A stretch of 64,000 nt of DNA from DAIPXZ01 sp036782995 (GCA_036782995.1 DAIPXZ010000004.1:62001-126000), one strand, 5' to 3'. Shown: positions 35,323 to 45,123, numbered from the stretch's first letter. Notes: generated from the sequence alone by a model not told the origin. Program-made: numbers and translations.

Positions 35323-37230
35323 ATGCCGTTGGACGGAATCACGACACATTTTCTTGCCTTGGAATTAAATCATCAATTAGCCGGCGCTCGAATCGATAAA
35401 GTCTATCAACCGGATCGGTTTGACATTCATTTACTCGTTCGAACGAACAATAATAAGAACCTTCGTATTCTTCTTTCTGCAAATCCAGCATCACCTCGAA
35501 TTCATATTACCGAATCACCGCGAGAAAACCCAAACACGCCGCCGTCATTTTGTATGCTATTGCGCAAGCACCTATCTGGTGCACGTATACTAGCCATTCG
35601 AGCATTCGATTTTGAACGAATCATCGAATTGGAAATATCCACCACAAATGAATTACAGGATGTATCCGTTAAACGCATCATTATTGAGATGATGGGACGT
35701 TACAGCAATATCATTTTTGTCAACGAAGAAAACCGAATTATTGATAGTCTCTTTCACGTAGATTCACAGACATCTCGTGTTCGCGAGGTCATGCCTGCAC
35801 GAATTTACGAGGCACCACCAAAGCAAGGCAAAATTATGCCAAATGACGCCTTATCTCGTATCGAGAGTGGTCATTTACCCATTCTCGACACATCAATGGG
35901 CCGTCCGATTGAAAAGGCACTTCTCGAATCAATTACTGGTTTTTCTCCAATTCTTGCTCGAGATATATGTTATCAAGCTGATGTCGACGGAAGAATCGGC
36001 GTAAGACAATTATCACCAGAACAAGAAAATGCCCTGATAAAGGCCCTCCATAAAATGCTTTCATGTATTGTTCATGAGCAAATAACCCCAGGTTTCTATC
36101 TGGTAGAAGGCATTCCAAAAGAATTCCATGTTCTCAAGCTTAAAGATGCAGGAACTTATCAGACAGCAAAATCTATATCTGATGCCATGGAGCAGGTCAC
36201 ATCCGCTTGCGATGCCATTACCGCATTCGAAAATCGAAGAAGACGACTCGTATCAATCATCGATACCTCACTTTTGCATGCAACCAAGAAATGTCAGATT
36301 CATGAAGATGACCTGATACAAACAGATAATCTCGAAGAATTGAAAACAAAAGGCGAGCTCATACTATCGTATCAGTACTTGATACAAGAGCATGATGATG
36401 CCATCACGATTCCAGATTATCCTAACATAGGCGAATCATTAACGATTGCGCTAAATCCAAATATCGCGCCCTCCGTACAAGGACAATCCTATTTCAAGAA
36501 ATATCGTAAAGGAAAAGCAAAGCGCGCCTCTGCCCTTTCCTTTATTGAAGAGGAACGAGACGCCGTTCTCTATCTCAAATCCATACGTCAAGCCATCGAT
36601 GCCGCAACGAACATGGAAGATCTCTTCGCCATCGAAGCCGAAATGACGGAAGAAAGCATTCAAGCAAACGCCAATAAAGAAGGAAAAAAGAAAACCACAA
36701 ATGACGTCTATCACCCTGGAAAATCAAAATCCGGAAAATCATCTTCACGCGCACTTCGTGAAGCAGCGAAAGTTGCCAAGGCAAAAGAAATGCAAAAGAA
36801 GGCCTCTGCAAAAGCAAGAGCCGAAGCCCCTTCGTATCGTACATTTACTGTCGATTCGCATTTTACGGCGATATGTGGAAGAAACAATATTCAAAATGAT
36901 CAATTAACATTCAAAACGGCATCGAAAGATGATTTGTGGTTCCATGTTAAAAACATGCCCGGAACGCATGTCATTCTCAGATTAATGGGCGAAATTCCAA
37001 CAGAAAAAGCCATTACCGAAGCCGCGGCTATTGCTGCTTATTATTCAAGTAGCAATCACTTCCGTCAGGATGAAGCGAGTGCAGATATCGCAAACCGAAA
37101 CGGTCCTCGCGTTGAAGTCGATTATTGTCCTGTATCTCATGTAAAGAAAATTCCAAAAGCTAAGCCGGGTATGGTTACCTACGCAAATTACAAAACACTA
37201 CTCGTTAACGGGTTTTTGCCAAAAATCTGA
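35323..37230 (+). CDS. rqcH: Ribosome quality control factor RqcH (NFACT family)
   Basis: 635 residues. It binds split 50S subunits carrying stalled peptidyl-tRNA and recruits tRNA-Ala to add alanine tails. NFACT-N begins MPLDGITTHFLALELN (with DKVYQPDRFDIHL); the middle is helical and coiled coil; NFACT-R near the end shows DLWFHVKNMPGTHVILR and PKAKPGMVTYANYKT. Lys/Ala-rich linkers separate the halves. The ATG at 35323 has AAGGAGAG upstream; a longer frame extends into the preceding gene and is rejected. The last 33 bases overlap queH on the opposite strand. Confidence 0.95.
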   Translation: MPLDGITTHFLALELNHQLAGARIDKVYQPDRFDIHLLVRTNNNKNLRILLSANPASPRIHITESPRENPNTPPSFCMLLRKHLSGARILAIRAFDFERIIELEISTTNELQDVSVKRIIIEMMGRYSNIIFVNEENRIIDSLFHVDSQTSRVREVMPARIYEAPPKQGKIMPNDALSRIESGHLPILDTSMGRPIEKALLESITGFSPILARDICYQADVDGRIGVRQLSPEQENALIKALHKMLSCIVHEQITPGFYLVEGIPKEFHVLKLKDAGTYQTAKSISDAMEQVTSACDAITAFENRRRRLVSIIDTSLLHATKKCQIHEDDLIQTDNLEELKTKGELILSYQYLIQEHDDAITIPDYPNIGESLTIALNPNIAPSVQGQSYFKKYRKGKAKRASALSFIEEERDAVLYLKSIRQAIDAATNMEDLFAIEAEMTEESIQANANKEGKKKTTNDVYHPGKSKSGKSSSRALREAAKVAKAKEMQKKASAKARAEAPSYRTFTVDSHFTAICGRNNIQNDQLTFKTASKDDLWFHVKNMPGTHVILRLMGEIPTEKAITEAAAIAAYYSSSNHFRQDEASADIANRNGPRVEVDYCPVSHVKKIPKAKPGMVTYANYKTLLVNGFLPKI

Positions 37231-37788
37231 TGGGAAATCACGAATAATCTTCTCTTTCCATTCAGACTCCTCGAAGGAATACATACAGCCACAATACTTC
37301 TGACGATAAAGACCATCTTCTCGTGCCATATTTTGTCCTTCGCGGAAATGCGGACGCCAATCATAATATGCAAAGGAAATACCACACCGAGAAGCAGCCT
37401 CCTCCGCTAATGAACGAATAGTATCATGCTGTTGATATGGACTCACAAGAAGCGAAGTAGAGAATGCTTCGAATCCGTTATCTGCAGCATACTTTGCCGC
37501 GGCATTCAGTCGAACGGTATAACACATTATGCATCGAGATGCATATACGCCTTCCCATGTCTTATCGCGCCATTCCTGCTCCTGATATGTATCATCGATA
37601 ATGATTGGTAAAGACTTCTTGGCTGCGAGTATATCAAGCTGTTCTTTCCTTCGTTCCCACTCAAATGCAGGATGAATATTCGGATTGAAATAATACAGAG
37701 AAGGGATTAATTTCTCATTCAACAAATCCGCCACCGGATATTCCGCACATGGTGCACAACAACAATGAAGCAGTATTTTCTTCGCCAT
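37198..37788 (-). CDS. queH: Epoxyqueuosine reductase QueH
   Basis: Last step of queuosine synthesis, reducing epoxyqueuosine in tRNA. 196 residues with cysteine pairs for an Fe-S cluster and second metal site: HCCCAPC (residues 8-14), RCIMCY and YCGC, plus the family DWRPHFREGQ motif. GTGGAGAAAAG precedes the ATG at 37788. The queA-tgt pair is 20 kb away, so the tRNA-modification end of the pathway is complete here. Confidence 0.93.
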   Translation of the reverse strand: MAKKILLHCCCAPCAEYPVADLLNEKLIPSLYYFNPNIHPAFEWERRKEQLDILAAKKSLPIIIDDTYQEQEWRDKTWEGVYASRCIMCYTVRLNAAAKYAADNGFEAFSTSLLVSPYQQHDTIRSLAEEAASRCGISFAYYDWRPHFREGQNMAREDGLYRQKYCGCMYSFEESEWKEKIIRDFPSDFWQKPVNE

Positions 37789-37844
37789 CTTTTCTCCACT
37801 CATATCACAAAAGATATGAAACTCCCCACACCTGAAAAAGCAAA

Positions 37845-38900
37845 TCAACCTTCGTTATTCAATAAGTCTTCTATAGTCGATTCCTTATTTGGATTATCAA
37901 GTCCCAGATGCTTCCAGCCAAGCGGTGTAAGTATACGACCGCGAGGTGTTTTGGCAATGAAACCAATTTGCATTAAAAACGGTTCATAGACATCTTCAAT
38001 CGTTCCGCTATCTTCACCAGTACAAGCTGCCAATGTCTCAAGGCCTACCGGCCCTCCCATAAACATGGTTGCCATATTGGAAAGAATACGTCGATCCGTA
38101 AAATCAAGTCCCTTCTCATCAATTGCCAATTGGTTCAATCCATAGTCTGCAATATTCTCATCAATAACCCCTGCGCCCTTCACTTCGGCAAAATCACGCA
38201 TACGCTTCAACAAACGGATGGCTATACGCGGTGTGCCACGTGAACGTGAAGCAATTACACGCAATCCATGTTCATCAATGCCGATTCCAAGAATATCGGC
38301 ATCACGACGAAGGATGGTCATCAAGTCGTCAACAGAATAAAGCTCTAATCGATGAATCATTCCGAAACGATCACGCAGTGGTGCCGATAGCATACCAGCG
38401 CGCGTGGTGGCACCAATTAATGTGAATTTCGGTAAATCAAGTCGGATTGAACGCGCGGATGGCCCCTTGCCAATCATAATATCCAAACAATAGTCTTCCA
38501 TAGCAGGATATAGAATCTCTTCAACACTACGGTTTAAACGATGAATCTCATCAATAAAGAGAACCTCACGTTCGTTCATATTAGTAAGCAGTGCCGCCAA
38601 ATCACCTGGTTTCTCAATCGCCGGACCCGTGGTAATTCTTAGGTTTACACTCATTTCTGATGCAATAATACCTGCCAAAGTCGTCTTTCCTAAGCCAGGA
38701 GGCCCATAGAGCAAAACATGATCCAACGGTTCGTTTCGCTTCGTAGCTGCTTCGATAAATACCTTCAGGTTCTCTGTGACACGTTTTTGTCCGGCATAAT
38801 CTTCCCAATGGAGCGGGCGCAAGCTCTTTTCGTCACGATCCTCCGTCAATCGTTCGCGAGCAAGCATTCGTTCATCCTGATCATATTCATGAAAATCCAT
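37845..38900 (-). CDS. ruvB: Holliday junction branch-migration ATPase RuvB
   Basis: 351-residue AAA+ motor: Walker A GPPGLGKT, Walker B LFIDEIHRL, sensor 1 GATTRAG, and a C-terminal winged helix (GRILTPLGWKHL). The start at 38900 has AAGGAGAAGACA upstream, better than an ATG five codons earlier. Forms the ruvC-ruvA-ruvB order in one unit. Confidence 0.97.
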   Translation of the reverse strand: MDFHEYDQDERMLARERLTEDRDEKSLRPLHWEDYAGQKRVTENLKVFIEAATKRNEPLDHVLLYGPPGLGKTTLAGIIASEMSVNLRITTGPAIEKPGDLAALLTNMNEREVLFIDEIHRLNRSVEEILYPAMEDYCLDIMIGKGPSARSIRLDLPKFTLIGATTRAGMLSAPLRDRFGMIHRLELYSVDDLMTILRRDADILGIGIDEHGLRVIASRSRGTPRIAIRLLKRMRDFAEVKGAGVIDENIADYGLNQLAIDEKGLDFTDRRILSNMATMFMGGPVGLETLAACTGEDSGTIEDVYEPFLMQIGFIAKTPRGRILTPLGWKHLGLDNPNKESTIEDLLNNEG

Positions 38901-38923
38901 TGTCTTCTCCTTCAATGCTCATC

Positions 38924-39535
38924 TCAGCTTCTTACCATCCTGCGTAGAGCCTTCGGAATAATCTCTTCCACACTCATACCATCTTCATATACAGATTTCA
39001 CTGCCATTAATGCTTCTGATGCAGGATAACCCAAAACGACAAGTGCCGCTGATGCCTCCTCCAGTGAAGAAAGTGCTTCCGACGTCGATGGCAAGGAAAC
39101 ACTAGATGTCATATCTGTATCTCGGAATGCAAAGCCCTTCAGCTTATCCTTCAATTCCAAAACAATTCTCTCCGCACCCTTCTTACCTAATCCCTTAATT
39201 CCAGTTAATGTCTTAACATCGCCGGAAATAACTGCCAGTGAAAACTCGGCCGGTTGGAATTGACCAACTATTGCCATAGCAACCTTCGGACCGATACCGG
39301 ATACGGTAAGAAGCAATACAAACATATCGTATTCCTCTTCTGACGGGAACCCGTAAAGAGCAATTGCATCCTCCCGTACATAATGATATGTATAAACACA
39401 TACGAAGTCACCAACTCGTCCTATACGAGAAGAAATGGATAACGGGCAAAAAATACGATATCCGACATTGTTATTCTCAATAACAATGAATTCATCCTTC
39501 ATGGCTACAATATCGCCCTTAATATATGCGTACAT
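38924..39535 (-). CDS. ruvA: Holliday junction DNA-binding protein RuvA
   Basis: 203 residues: an N-terminal OB fold (MYAYIKGDIVAMKDEFIVIE), helix-hairpin-helix motifs (TVSGIGPKVAMAIVG and IKGLGKKGAERIVLEL) and a C-terminal RuvB-binding domain (EEASAALVVLGYP). It lies between ruvC and ruvB. Confidence 0.97.
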   Translation of the reverse strand: MYAYIKGDIVAMKDEFIVIENNNVGYRIFCPLSISSRIGRVGDFVCVYTYHYVREDAIALYGFPSEEEYDMFVLLLTVSGIGPKVAMAIVGQFQPAEFSLAVISGDVKTLTGIKGLGKKGAERIVLELKDKLKGFAFRDTDMTSSVSLPSTSEALSSLEEASAALVVLGYPASEALMAVKSVYEDGMSVEEIIPKALRRMVRS

Positions 39536-39557
39536 GCGTTCAAACCGTCCTTATCAC

Positions 39558-40067
39558 TTATACTTTTTGATATCCGGAAACCGCCTCAAATGCGCGATTC
39601 AGCCCCGTATGCCCTTGACAGATAGTTATGGCAAGTGCATCGGTCACATCATCCGGTTTCGGCAATTGATCCATCTTCAATAGCATCTTTACCATTTGTG
39701 CCACTTGATTCTTATCTGCACGTCCATATCCGGTCACTGCTTGCTTAATCTGCATCGGCGTATATTCATATACAGGTATTCCTGCCTTAGCCGCGGCTAA
39801 AATTACGACACCACGCGCTTGCGCCGTACCAATCGCTGTCGTGGTATTTCGGGCAAAAAACAATTCTTCAATCGCCATCACATCCGGATGATACCGTTCA
39901 ATAACTGCCTCGCATTGTTGATATATCGTCAATAATCTAAGTTCGAAAGGAGTATGTGCCTTCGTCATAATGGCACCACAGTCAATCAAAGTGAAGTGGT
40001 TCTTCTGATAATCAACTACACCATATCCGGTAATTGCATAACCGGGGTCAATCCCCAAGATAATCAT
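39558..40067 (-). CDS. ruvC: Crossover junction endodeoxyribonuclease RuvC
   Basis: 169-residue RNase H-fold resolvase. Acidic catalytic residues are in place: D7 (GIDPGYAITGYG), E67 or E68 (AIEELFFARN), D140 and D143 (KPDDVTDALA). It is the first gene of the ruvCAB unit. Confidence 0.97.
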   Translation of the reverse strand: MIILGIDPGYAITGYGVVDYQKNHFTLIDCGAIMTKAHTPFELRLLTIYQQCEAVIERYHPDVMAIEELFFARNTTTAIGTAQARGVVILAAAKAGIPVYEYTPMQIKQAVTGYGRADKNQVAQMVKMLLKMDQLPKPDDVTDALAITICQGHTGLNRAFEAVSGYQKV

Positions 40068-40159
40068 GATTCATCTCACTTTCAGCCGAACTGAACATTC
40101 GTTCGCTTTTTATTATAACAATCCAATATTGAATTCGCAAGACGTTTCTTCGAAAATAA

Positions 40160-41485
40160 TCACCGCAAAATATCGAGGATTTCTATGGGCCTTTCTGTTT
40201 TCTCATCACATATCTCGAATACATTCTCCATCTTGTCAAGAGCCGCACTTAATATGTCTTCATCCACTGTTGCCTTACTGCCTTTATAGAGCGAATAAAG
40301 CACATCACCACGGTTAACATAATCACCGATTTTTCGATGAACTTCAACGCCAGCACCAAAATCTATTGCATCTGTTTTTTTCATACGGCCTGCCCCAAGT
40401 AAAACCGAAGCTTCTCCGACACCCAATGCATCACAGCGAGAAATATAACCCGATTTTGTTGCCATTACCTTCATAATTTCGCATGGTCTCTCTACAAAAA
40501 TCGGCATACCATTCGAGTCAATTTTACCGCCTTGTGAAAGAATCAATTCAATAAACTTATCATTTACTTCACCCGTGCGTAATTTTGCTATCGCTTCTCC
40601 TTCCAGAGCCTTCGATGTTTTTCCTTCTCCGTATGGCGTATGCAAAAGCATTTCGGCAGCCAATGTTGAAACCACATTCACGATGTCTTCTTGTCCATGT
40701 CCATGCAACACATCCATCACTTCAAGCATTTCCAACACATTACCGACACGATGTCCGAGTGGCTGTTCCATAGATGAAATCACACATGATACAGGCCGGC
40801 AACAAAGCTTACCTATGGACATATTCATTTGTGCAAGTTTTCTCGCATCATCCAGCGTCTTCATAAAAGCACCTTTGCCGCATGTCACATCAAGTACAAT
40901 GGCATCCGCACCTCCGCTCAATTTTTTGCTCATAATACTCGATGCAATGAGTGGAATCGAAGGCACTGTTCCAGTCACATCGCGGAGAGCATAAAGAGCC
41001 TTATCCGCCGGTGCGATTTTTTCGGATTGACCGGCTAAAAGCATGCCGCATTTTTCTATATGTTTTGGAAAAGCTTCGGGAGCAATTTCGCACTGAAACC
41101 CTTCAATCGACTCAAATTTATCAATAGTTCCACCTGTAAATCCAAGAGCTCGTCCTGAAAGCTTCACCACAGGTACGCCAAATGAAGCCAATAGTGGCAA
41201 AAGAATCGGTGTGCACTTATCACCCACACCTCCTGTGCTGTGTTTATCGACTTTCACACCCGGAATGGCGCTCAAGTCTAAAACATCGCCAGAATTTGCC
41301 ATTGCAATAGTCAAATCTGCTGTCTCATCATCAGTCATGCCACGTAAAACAATAGCCATCAGCAAACTTGCGATTTGATAATCCGGAATTTTCTTTTGCG
41401 TTACGCCTTGGATGAAAAATTGGATTTCAGCCTCGGAAAGCGCCTCACCGTCTCTTTTCTTCTCAATCAAATCAATCATTCTCAT
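40160..41485 (-). CDS. Pyrimidine-nucleoside / thymidine phosphorylase
   Basis: Reversible phosphorolysis of thymidine or uridine. 441 residues with the phosphate-binding KHSTGGVGDK motif, KLSGRALGFTGGTIDKFESI, IALRDVTGTV-like substrate loop (ALRDVTGTVPSIPLIASSIM) and a C-terminal alpha/beta domain. It cannot be split into DeoA or Pdp by eye. GAGGATG lies upstream of the start. It supplies ribose- or deoxyribose-1-phosphate, in line with the other salvage genes. Confidence 0.93.
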   Translation of the reverse strand: MRMIDLIEKKRDGEALSEAEIQFFIQGVTQKKIPDYQIASLLMAIVLRGMTDDETADLTIAMANSGDVLDLSAIPGVKVDKHSTGGVGDKCTPILLPLLASFGVPVVKLSGRALGFTGGTIDKFESIEGFQCEIAPEAFPKHIEKCGMLLAGQSEKIAPADKALYALRDVTGTVPSIPLIASSIMSKKLSGGADAIVLDVTCGKGAFMKTLDDARKLAQMNMSIGKLCCRPVSCVISSMEQPLGHRVGNVLEMLEVMDVLHGHGQEDIVNVVSTLAAEMLLHTPYGEGKTSKALEGEAIAKLRTGEVNDKFIELILSQGGKIDSNGMPIFVERPCEIMKVMATKSGYISRCDALGVGEASVLLGAGRMKKTDAIDFGAGVEVHRKIGDYVNRGDVLYSLYKGSKATVDEDILSAALDKMENVFEICDEKTERPIEILDILR

Positions 41486-41593
41486 GGTTGCATCCTCACT
41501 TTGGCATATCGGCGATTTGCGCCTTTATTTCATAGAATTATTGTACCATTAATGTGATAAAATATATGCGATTAAAGGAATCGAGGTTCGTTC

Positions 41594-42715
41594 ATGAATA
41601 AAGATAATGCATCCTCCCTACGCGTAGCCATTATTGGTTGCGGACGTGTTAGCGTAAAGCATATCAAAGCCATCAGGAAGCTATTTCCTCTACTCACACT
41701 TTGTGCCCTCGTCGATACTCAGGAGGGGGCTGGCGAACGATTACTAGAATCCACCCAAGCGAGCCGTGAAGGCGTTTCATTTTATTCGGATTATCATATC
41801 ATGTTGACAGAGCAAAAGCCCGACATCGTTGCCATTACTGTACCTTCTGGTTTACACCATACAATCGCCATCGATTGCTTACGCTGTGGCGCTCATCTTC
41901 TTCTGGAAAAGCCGATGACCATGACACATAATTCAGCTCATGAGCTCTATACCATAGCCACAGAAACAAACAGAAAAATTGCTATGGGACATATCTATCG
42001 CTATTTCCCGATTGTATCGACACTTCACGAAGACATCGCCGCTGGCGTCTTCGGAAAGCTTTCTTCTGGGTCTGTTATAGTTCGTTGGGGACATGACGAA
42101 TCATATTACGGAACTGCCGCTTGGCGTGGTACTTGGAAAAGTGATGGTGGGGCACTTATGAATCAATCTATTCACGCCTTGGATCTCGCTGCTTATCTTA
42201 TGAATGCTGACGCGGTGGCAGTAACCGGTAAAATAGCCAAACGCTTTCGCGCAATTGAAGCAGAAGACACCGCGATGGGTGTATTCTCCATGAACGACGG
42301 TTCTCTTTGCCAAATTGAAGGCACCACTGCCACTGATCCAAAGGACCACGAAGCCAGTTTTTTCATCAATGGCGAAAATGGTTCTATACGCATCTCACTC
42401 CGGAAAAACAAACCGCATCTATCTATCGTTAATGCCAAAGGGAAATCGCAAACTTTCCGTTACATCCGTCGATTCATTCGCGAGAAAGGCCTCGGCTTCA
42501 CCATCAATAGCGCAAAGAATCAACATTTCGCCATCTACGCTGATTTAGTTAATAGTATTCAATCCGGCAAGGAACCGATTGCTGATGCAAAGTCAGGATA
42601 TACAGCTGTTGATATGGTTTTGGGACTATACAAATCGGCTTTGGAAGAGAGAACTATTTCTTTGCCGCTTACAGATGATTTTTCTTCGTCGGATATGCAA
42701 AAATATACTTTTTAA
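41594..42715 (+). CDS. Gfo/Idh/MocA family NAD(P)-dependent oxidoreductase
   Basis: 373 residues. The N-terminal Rossmann domain shows GCGRVSVKHIKAI; the family lysine is in LLLEKPM and the conserved substrate residues appear in GGALMNQSIHALDL. The layout resembles WlbA-like sugar-nucleotide 3-dehydrogenases, but the substrate cannot be assigned. A -10-like TAAAAT and a GAGG ribosome site are upstream. It is a single plus-strand gene followed by a strong terminator. Confidence 0.88.
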   Translation: MNKDNASSLRVAIIGCGRVSVKHIKAIRKLFPLLTLCALVDTQEGAGERLLESTQASREGVSFYSDYHIMLTEQKPDIVAITVPSGLHHTIAIDCLRCGAHLLLEKPMTMTHNSAHELYTIATETNRKIAMGHIYRYFPIVSTLHEDIAAGVFGKLSSGSVIVRWGHDESYYGTAAWRGTWKSDGGALMNQSIHALDLAAYLMNADAVAVTGKIAKRFRAIEAEDTAMGVFSMNDGSLCQIEGTTATDPKDHEASFFINGENGSIRISLRKNKPHLSIVNAKGKSQTFRYIRRFIREKGLGFTINSAKNQHFAIYADLVNSIQSGKEPIADAKSGYTAVDMVLGLYKSALEERTISLPLTDDFSSSDMQKYTF

Positions 42716-42780
42716 CGATGATTGTATTCATCATCCGCGATGGTAATTACACCGATTTTCAGGACGCCTCAAAGGCTACA

Positions 42781-42810
42781 AAAAAAGCACTCGTTACGAG
42801 TGCTTTTTTT
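42781..42810. terminator. Bidirectional intrinsic terminator
   Basis: AAAAAAGCACTCG and CGAGTGCTTTTTTT form a perfect hairpin between the convergent oxidoreductase and exported-protein genes. Confidence 0.9.
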
Positions 42811-42826
42811 CGTATATGATTTGAAG

Positions 42827-43468
42827 TTATAAGCCATTCATGAAGGCATCGGCATATTTGCTCGCCTCAATATAAACACTCTCATAAGCATCGTCTTCAA
42901 TTTCGTCAGTCCAACCGCTTTCACCGTCTCCGCCGCCGAGTATATCTGGTATTGAAACACCAGCACTACCATAGATATCTTCCGCGTTGATGTCAAAATC
43001 CGATTCACTTTCAGATACTTTGGTAATAGTTACGGGAATCAGATTGGATTCCATTTGTGTATCGCCTTCCATCCAAACAACTTTATATTGGAATGTTCCT
43101 ATGTTGTTCGGTGTTAATGAAACGTAACCGCTGTATACATTATCATCAGCAGAAACATCTCCCACATGGAAAGCGCCTCCATCATTATAAAGAGTTGCGA
43201 TAAAAGCATTATTACGGGAATTGACTACATGAACGTCTGTACATTCGGCATCGATTGTTGCATAAAAGTATAAGATATTACTGTCTATTCCTAACTCCAC
43301 TTCTTCGTCGCTGACCCATGCAGCTTTTGCCACGACTGTTTCAGTTGTAACCTGTGCAGCTTCAATCTTGTTATCACTGATGTGTGAAATAATTAGTAAC
43401 AAAATGAACATGGCCGCAATTGCTGCGGCAGCAATAATGATACTTGATGATAATTTGTGGTTTCCCAT
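42827..43468 (-). CDS. Exported protein of unknown function
   Basis: 213 residues: a signal anchor (SSSIIIAAAAIAAMFILLLI) followed by an acidic, beta-rich extracytoplasmic part resembling an Ig-like module (about 75-150, SGYVSLTPNNIGTFQYKV) and a Gly/Glu-rich tail. No catalytic motif is visible. GGGGGGAAAACT precedes the ATG; upstream, TTGCAA-17-TAAATT is a possible promoter. A terminator follows. Confidence 0.6.
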   Translation of the reverse strand: MGNHKLSSSIIIAAAAIAAMFILLLIISHISDNKIEAAQVTTETVVAKAAWVSDEEVELGIDSNILYFYATIDAECTDVHVVNSRNNAFIATLYNDGGAFHVGDVSADDNVYSGYVSLTPNNIGTFQYKVVWMEGDTQMESNLIPVTITKVSESESDFDINAEDIYGSAGVSIPDILGGGDGESGWTDEIEDDAYESVYIEASKYADAFMNGL

Positions 43469-43573
43469 AGTTTTCCCCCCCTATAAGATATTTGTTCCCC
43501 GTGTAAAATTTATCACAATTGCTTTATCATTGCAATATTTTGCATTACCTGCTTATTTTTCGTAGTGAAATGC

Positions 43574-43606
43574 AAAAACCGCCGTGATTTATGTCACGGC
43601 GGTTTA
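43574..43606 (-). terminator. Intrinsic terminator of metY
   Basis: AACCGCCGTGA and TCACGGCGGTT form an 11-bp stem; on the minus strand it ends in TTTTTG, about 20 bases after the metY stop. Confidence 0.85.
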
Positions 43607-43625
43607 GTGTATATCATATTGTTTA

Positions 43626-44906
43626 TTAGACGCTTGCTAATGCTTGATCCAAATCGGCGATGATATCATTCACATTTTCAATACCGACCGAGAAACGAAT
43701 TAAATCCGGGCTAACACCTGCTTGGAATAATTCTTCGTCATTCATTTGACGATGCGAATGACTTGCTGGATGTAAACAACAGGTACGTGCGTCAGCTACG
43801 TGTGTCACGATGGCTGCCAACTTCAAAGCATCCATGAACTTCACGCAAGCTTCTCTTCCGCCCTTTACGCCGAATGTAAGCACGCCGCAAGAACCATTTG
43901 GAAGATATTTTTGCGCCTTGTCATATTGAGAATCTCCCGGAAGTCCAGGGTAGCTCACCCAAGAAATCATTGGATGGTTTTGCAAATGCTTCGCAACAGC
44001 CATTGCATTATCACAATGCCGTGGTACACGAAGATGTAATGTCTCCAAACCAATATTCAGAAGGAAAGCGTTCATCGGTGCTTGAATCGATCCTAAGTCA
44101 CGCATCAATTGAGCAACAGCCTTCATGATAAATGCACTCTTTCCGAAACGACCAGTGTATGAAACACCGTGATATGTTTCATCCGGCTCTACAAGGCCAG
44201 CAAAACGTTCCGGATACTTTGTCCAGTCAAAATTACCGCTGTCCACGATACATCCACCCACACAAGATGCATGACCGTCCATGTATTTCGTTGTCGAATG
44301 CGTCACAATATCTACGCCGAGCTCAAAAGGACGGCAGTTAATCGGTGTCGGGAAAGTATTATCAACAACCAATGGTAAACCATGCTTGTGTGCTGCTGTT
44401 GCGAAGCTGTCAAAATCCAAAACGGTCAATGCTGGGTTGGCAACGCTTTCTCCGAAAATGAGCTTCGTATTCGGACGAATTACAGCCTCTATCTCCTCTA
44501 CCGTCGCATCAGGTGAAATAAATGTCGCATCAATTCCCATTTTGCGAATCGAATGAGCAAATAGATTATATGTACCGCCATAAAGAGCAGAAGAAGAAAT
44601 AATGTGATCGCCTGCTTCGCATAGGTTTAATACTACGTAAAGGTTCGCCGCTTGTCCGGAAGACGTAAGCATTGCCGCCACGCCACCTTCCAATGCACAT
44701 ATTTTCGCTGCAACCGCATCATCTGTCGGATTTGAAAGTCGTGTATAAAAATAACCGGATTCCTCCAAGTCAAATAAGCGTGCCATCTGTTCCGTTGTTG
44801 AATACTTAAATGTTGTGCTTTGATAAATAGGTAATACGCGGGCTTCTCCGTTTTTCGGAGTATAACCTGCCTGAACACAATTCGTTTCAATACGATAATT
44901 TGACAT
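43626..44906 (-). CDS. metY: O-acetylhomoserine sulfhydrylase (PLP enzyme)
   Basis: Makes homocysteine from O-acetylhomoserine and sulfide. The 426 residues are the long MetY form of the Cys/Met PLP family: LPIYQSTTFKY, YTRLSNPT, SSGQAA, the PLP-lysine motif HSTTKYMDGH and VGGCIVDSG. The C-terminal HPASHSHRQM segment is typical. It feeds the same homocysteine pool as the SAH-recycling operon at 5-9 kb. Upstream is a TATAAT box with a dyad; no SAM riboswitch was seen. Confidence 0.93.
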   Translation of the reverse strand: MSNYRIETNCVQAGYTPKNGEARVLPIYQSTTFKYSTTEQMARLFDLEESGYFYTRLSNPTDDAVAAKICALEGGVAAMLTSSGQAANLYVVLNLCEAGDHIISSSALYGGTYNLFAHSIRKMGIDATFISPDATVEEIEAVIRPNTKLIFGESVANPALTVLDFDSFATAAHKHGLPLVVDNTFPTPINCRPFELGVDIVTHSTTKYMDGHASCVGGCIVDSGNFDWTKYPERFAGLVEPDETYHGVSYTGRFGKSAFIMKAVAQLMRDLGSIQAPMNAFLLNIGLETLHLRVPRHCDNAMAVAKHLQNHPMISWVSYPGLPGDSQYDKAQKYLPNGSCGVLTFGVKGGREACVKFMDALKLAAIVTHVADARTCCLHPASHSHRQMNDEELFQAGVSPDLIRFSVGIENVNDIIADLDQALASV

Positions 44907-44937
44907 GATTGAACTCTCCTTTAATTAAACTCGATAT

Positions 44938-44958
44938 ATTATATCACAAGTTTCTTGT
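44938..44958 (-). promoter_or_regulatory. metY promoter -10 with overlapping dyad
   Basis: On the minus strand TATAAT (44943-44938) is preceded by ACAAG-AAA-CTTGT (44958-44946), a perfect 5-bp inverted repeat in the spacer region. This is a candidate repressor site for methionine control. The ribosome site AAAGGAGAG follows before the ATG. Confidence 0.5.
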
Positions 44959-45010
44959 ATTAATAGATGAATTAACAAAATAGTATGCTGGGATAAATCA
45001 TCATTTTTAC

Positions 45011-45041
45011 AAAAAAAACCGACTTGCAATGCAAATCGGTT
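45011..45041 (-). terminator. Intrinsic terminator of tRNA-Lys
   Basis: AACCGATTTGCA and TGCAAGTCGGTT form a stem on the minus strand followed by TTTTTTTT, starting about 7 bases after the encoded CCA. Confidence 0.85.
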
Positions 45042-45047
45042 ATCTCT

Positions 45048-45123
45048 TGGTGCACCTTCAGGGACTCGAACCCGGGGCCCACTGATTAAGAGTCAGTTGC
45101 TCTACCAACTGAGCTAAAGGTGC
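45048..45123 (-). tRNA. tRNA-Lys (anticodon CTT)
   Basis: Cloverleaf on the minus strand: acceptor GCACCTT with AAGGTGC, D-arm GCTC/GAGC, anticodon stem CTGA/TCAG flanking loop CTCTTAA (anticodon CTT), T-loop GTTCGAGT, discriminator A and encoded CCA. Confidence 0.95.

Noticed and set aside
44907..45010. Possible SAM riboswitch before metY
   Set aside because: The gap is short, with a promoter and dyad close to the ATG and no conserved S-box elements or terminator in the leader.
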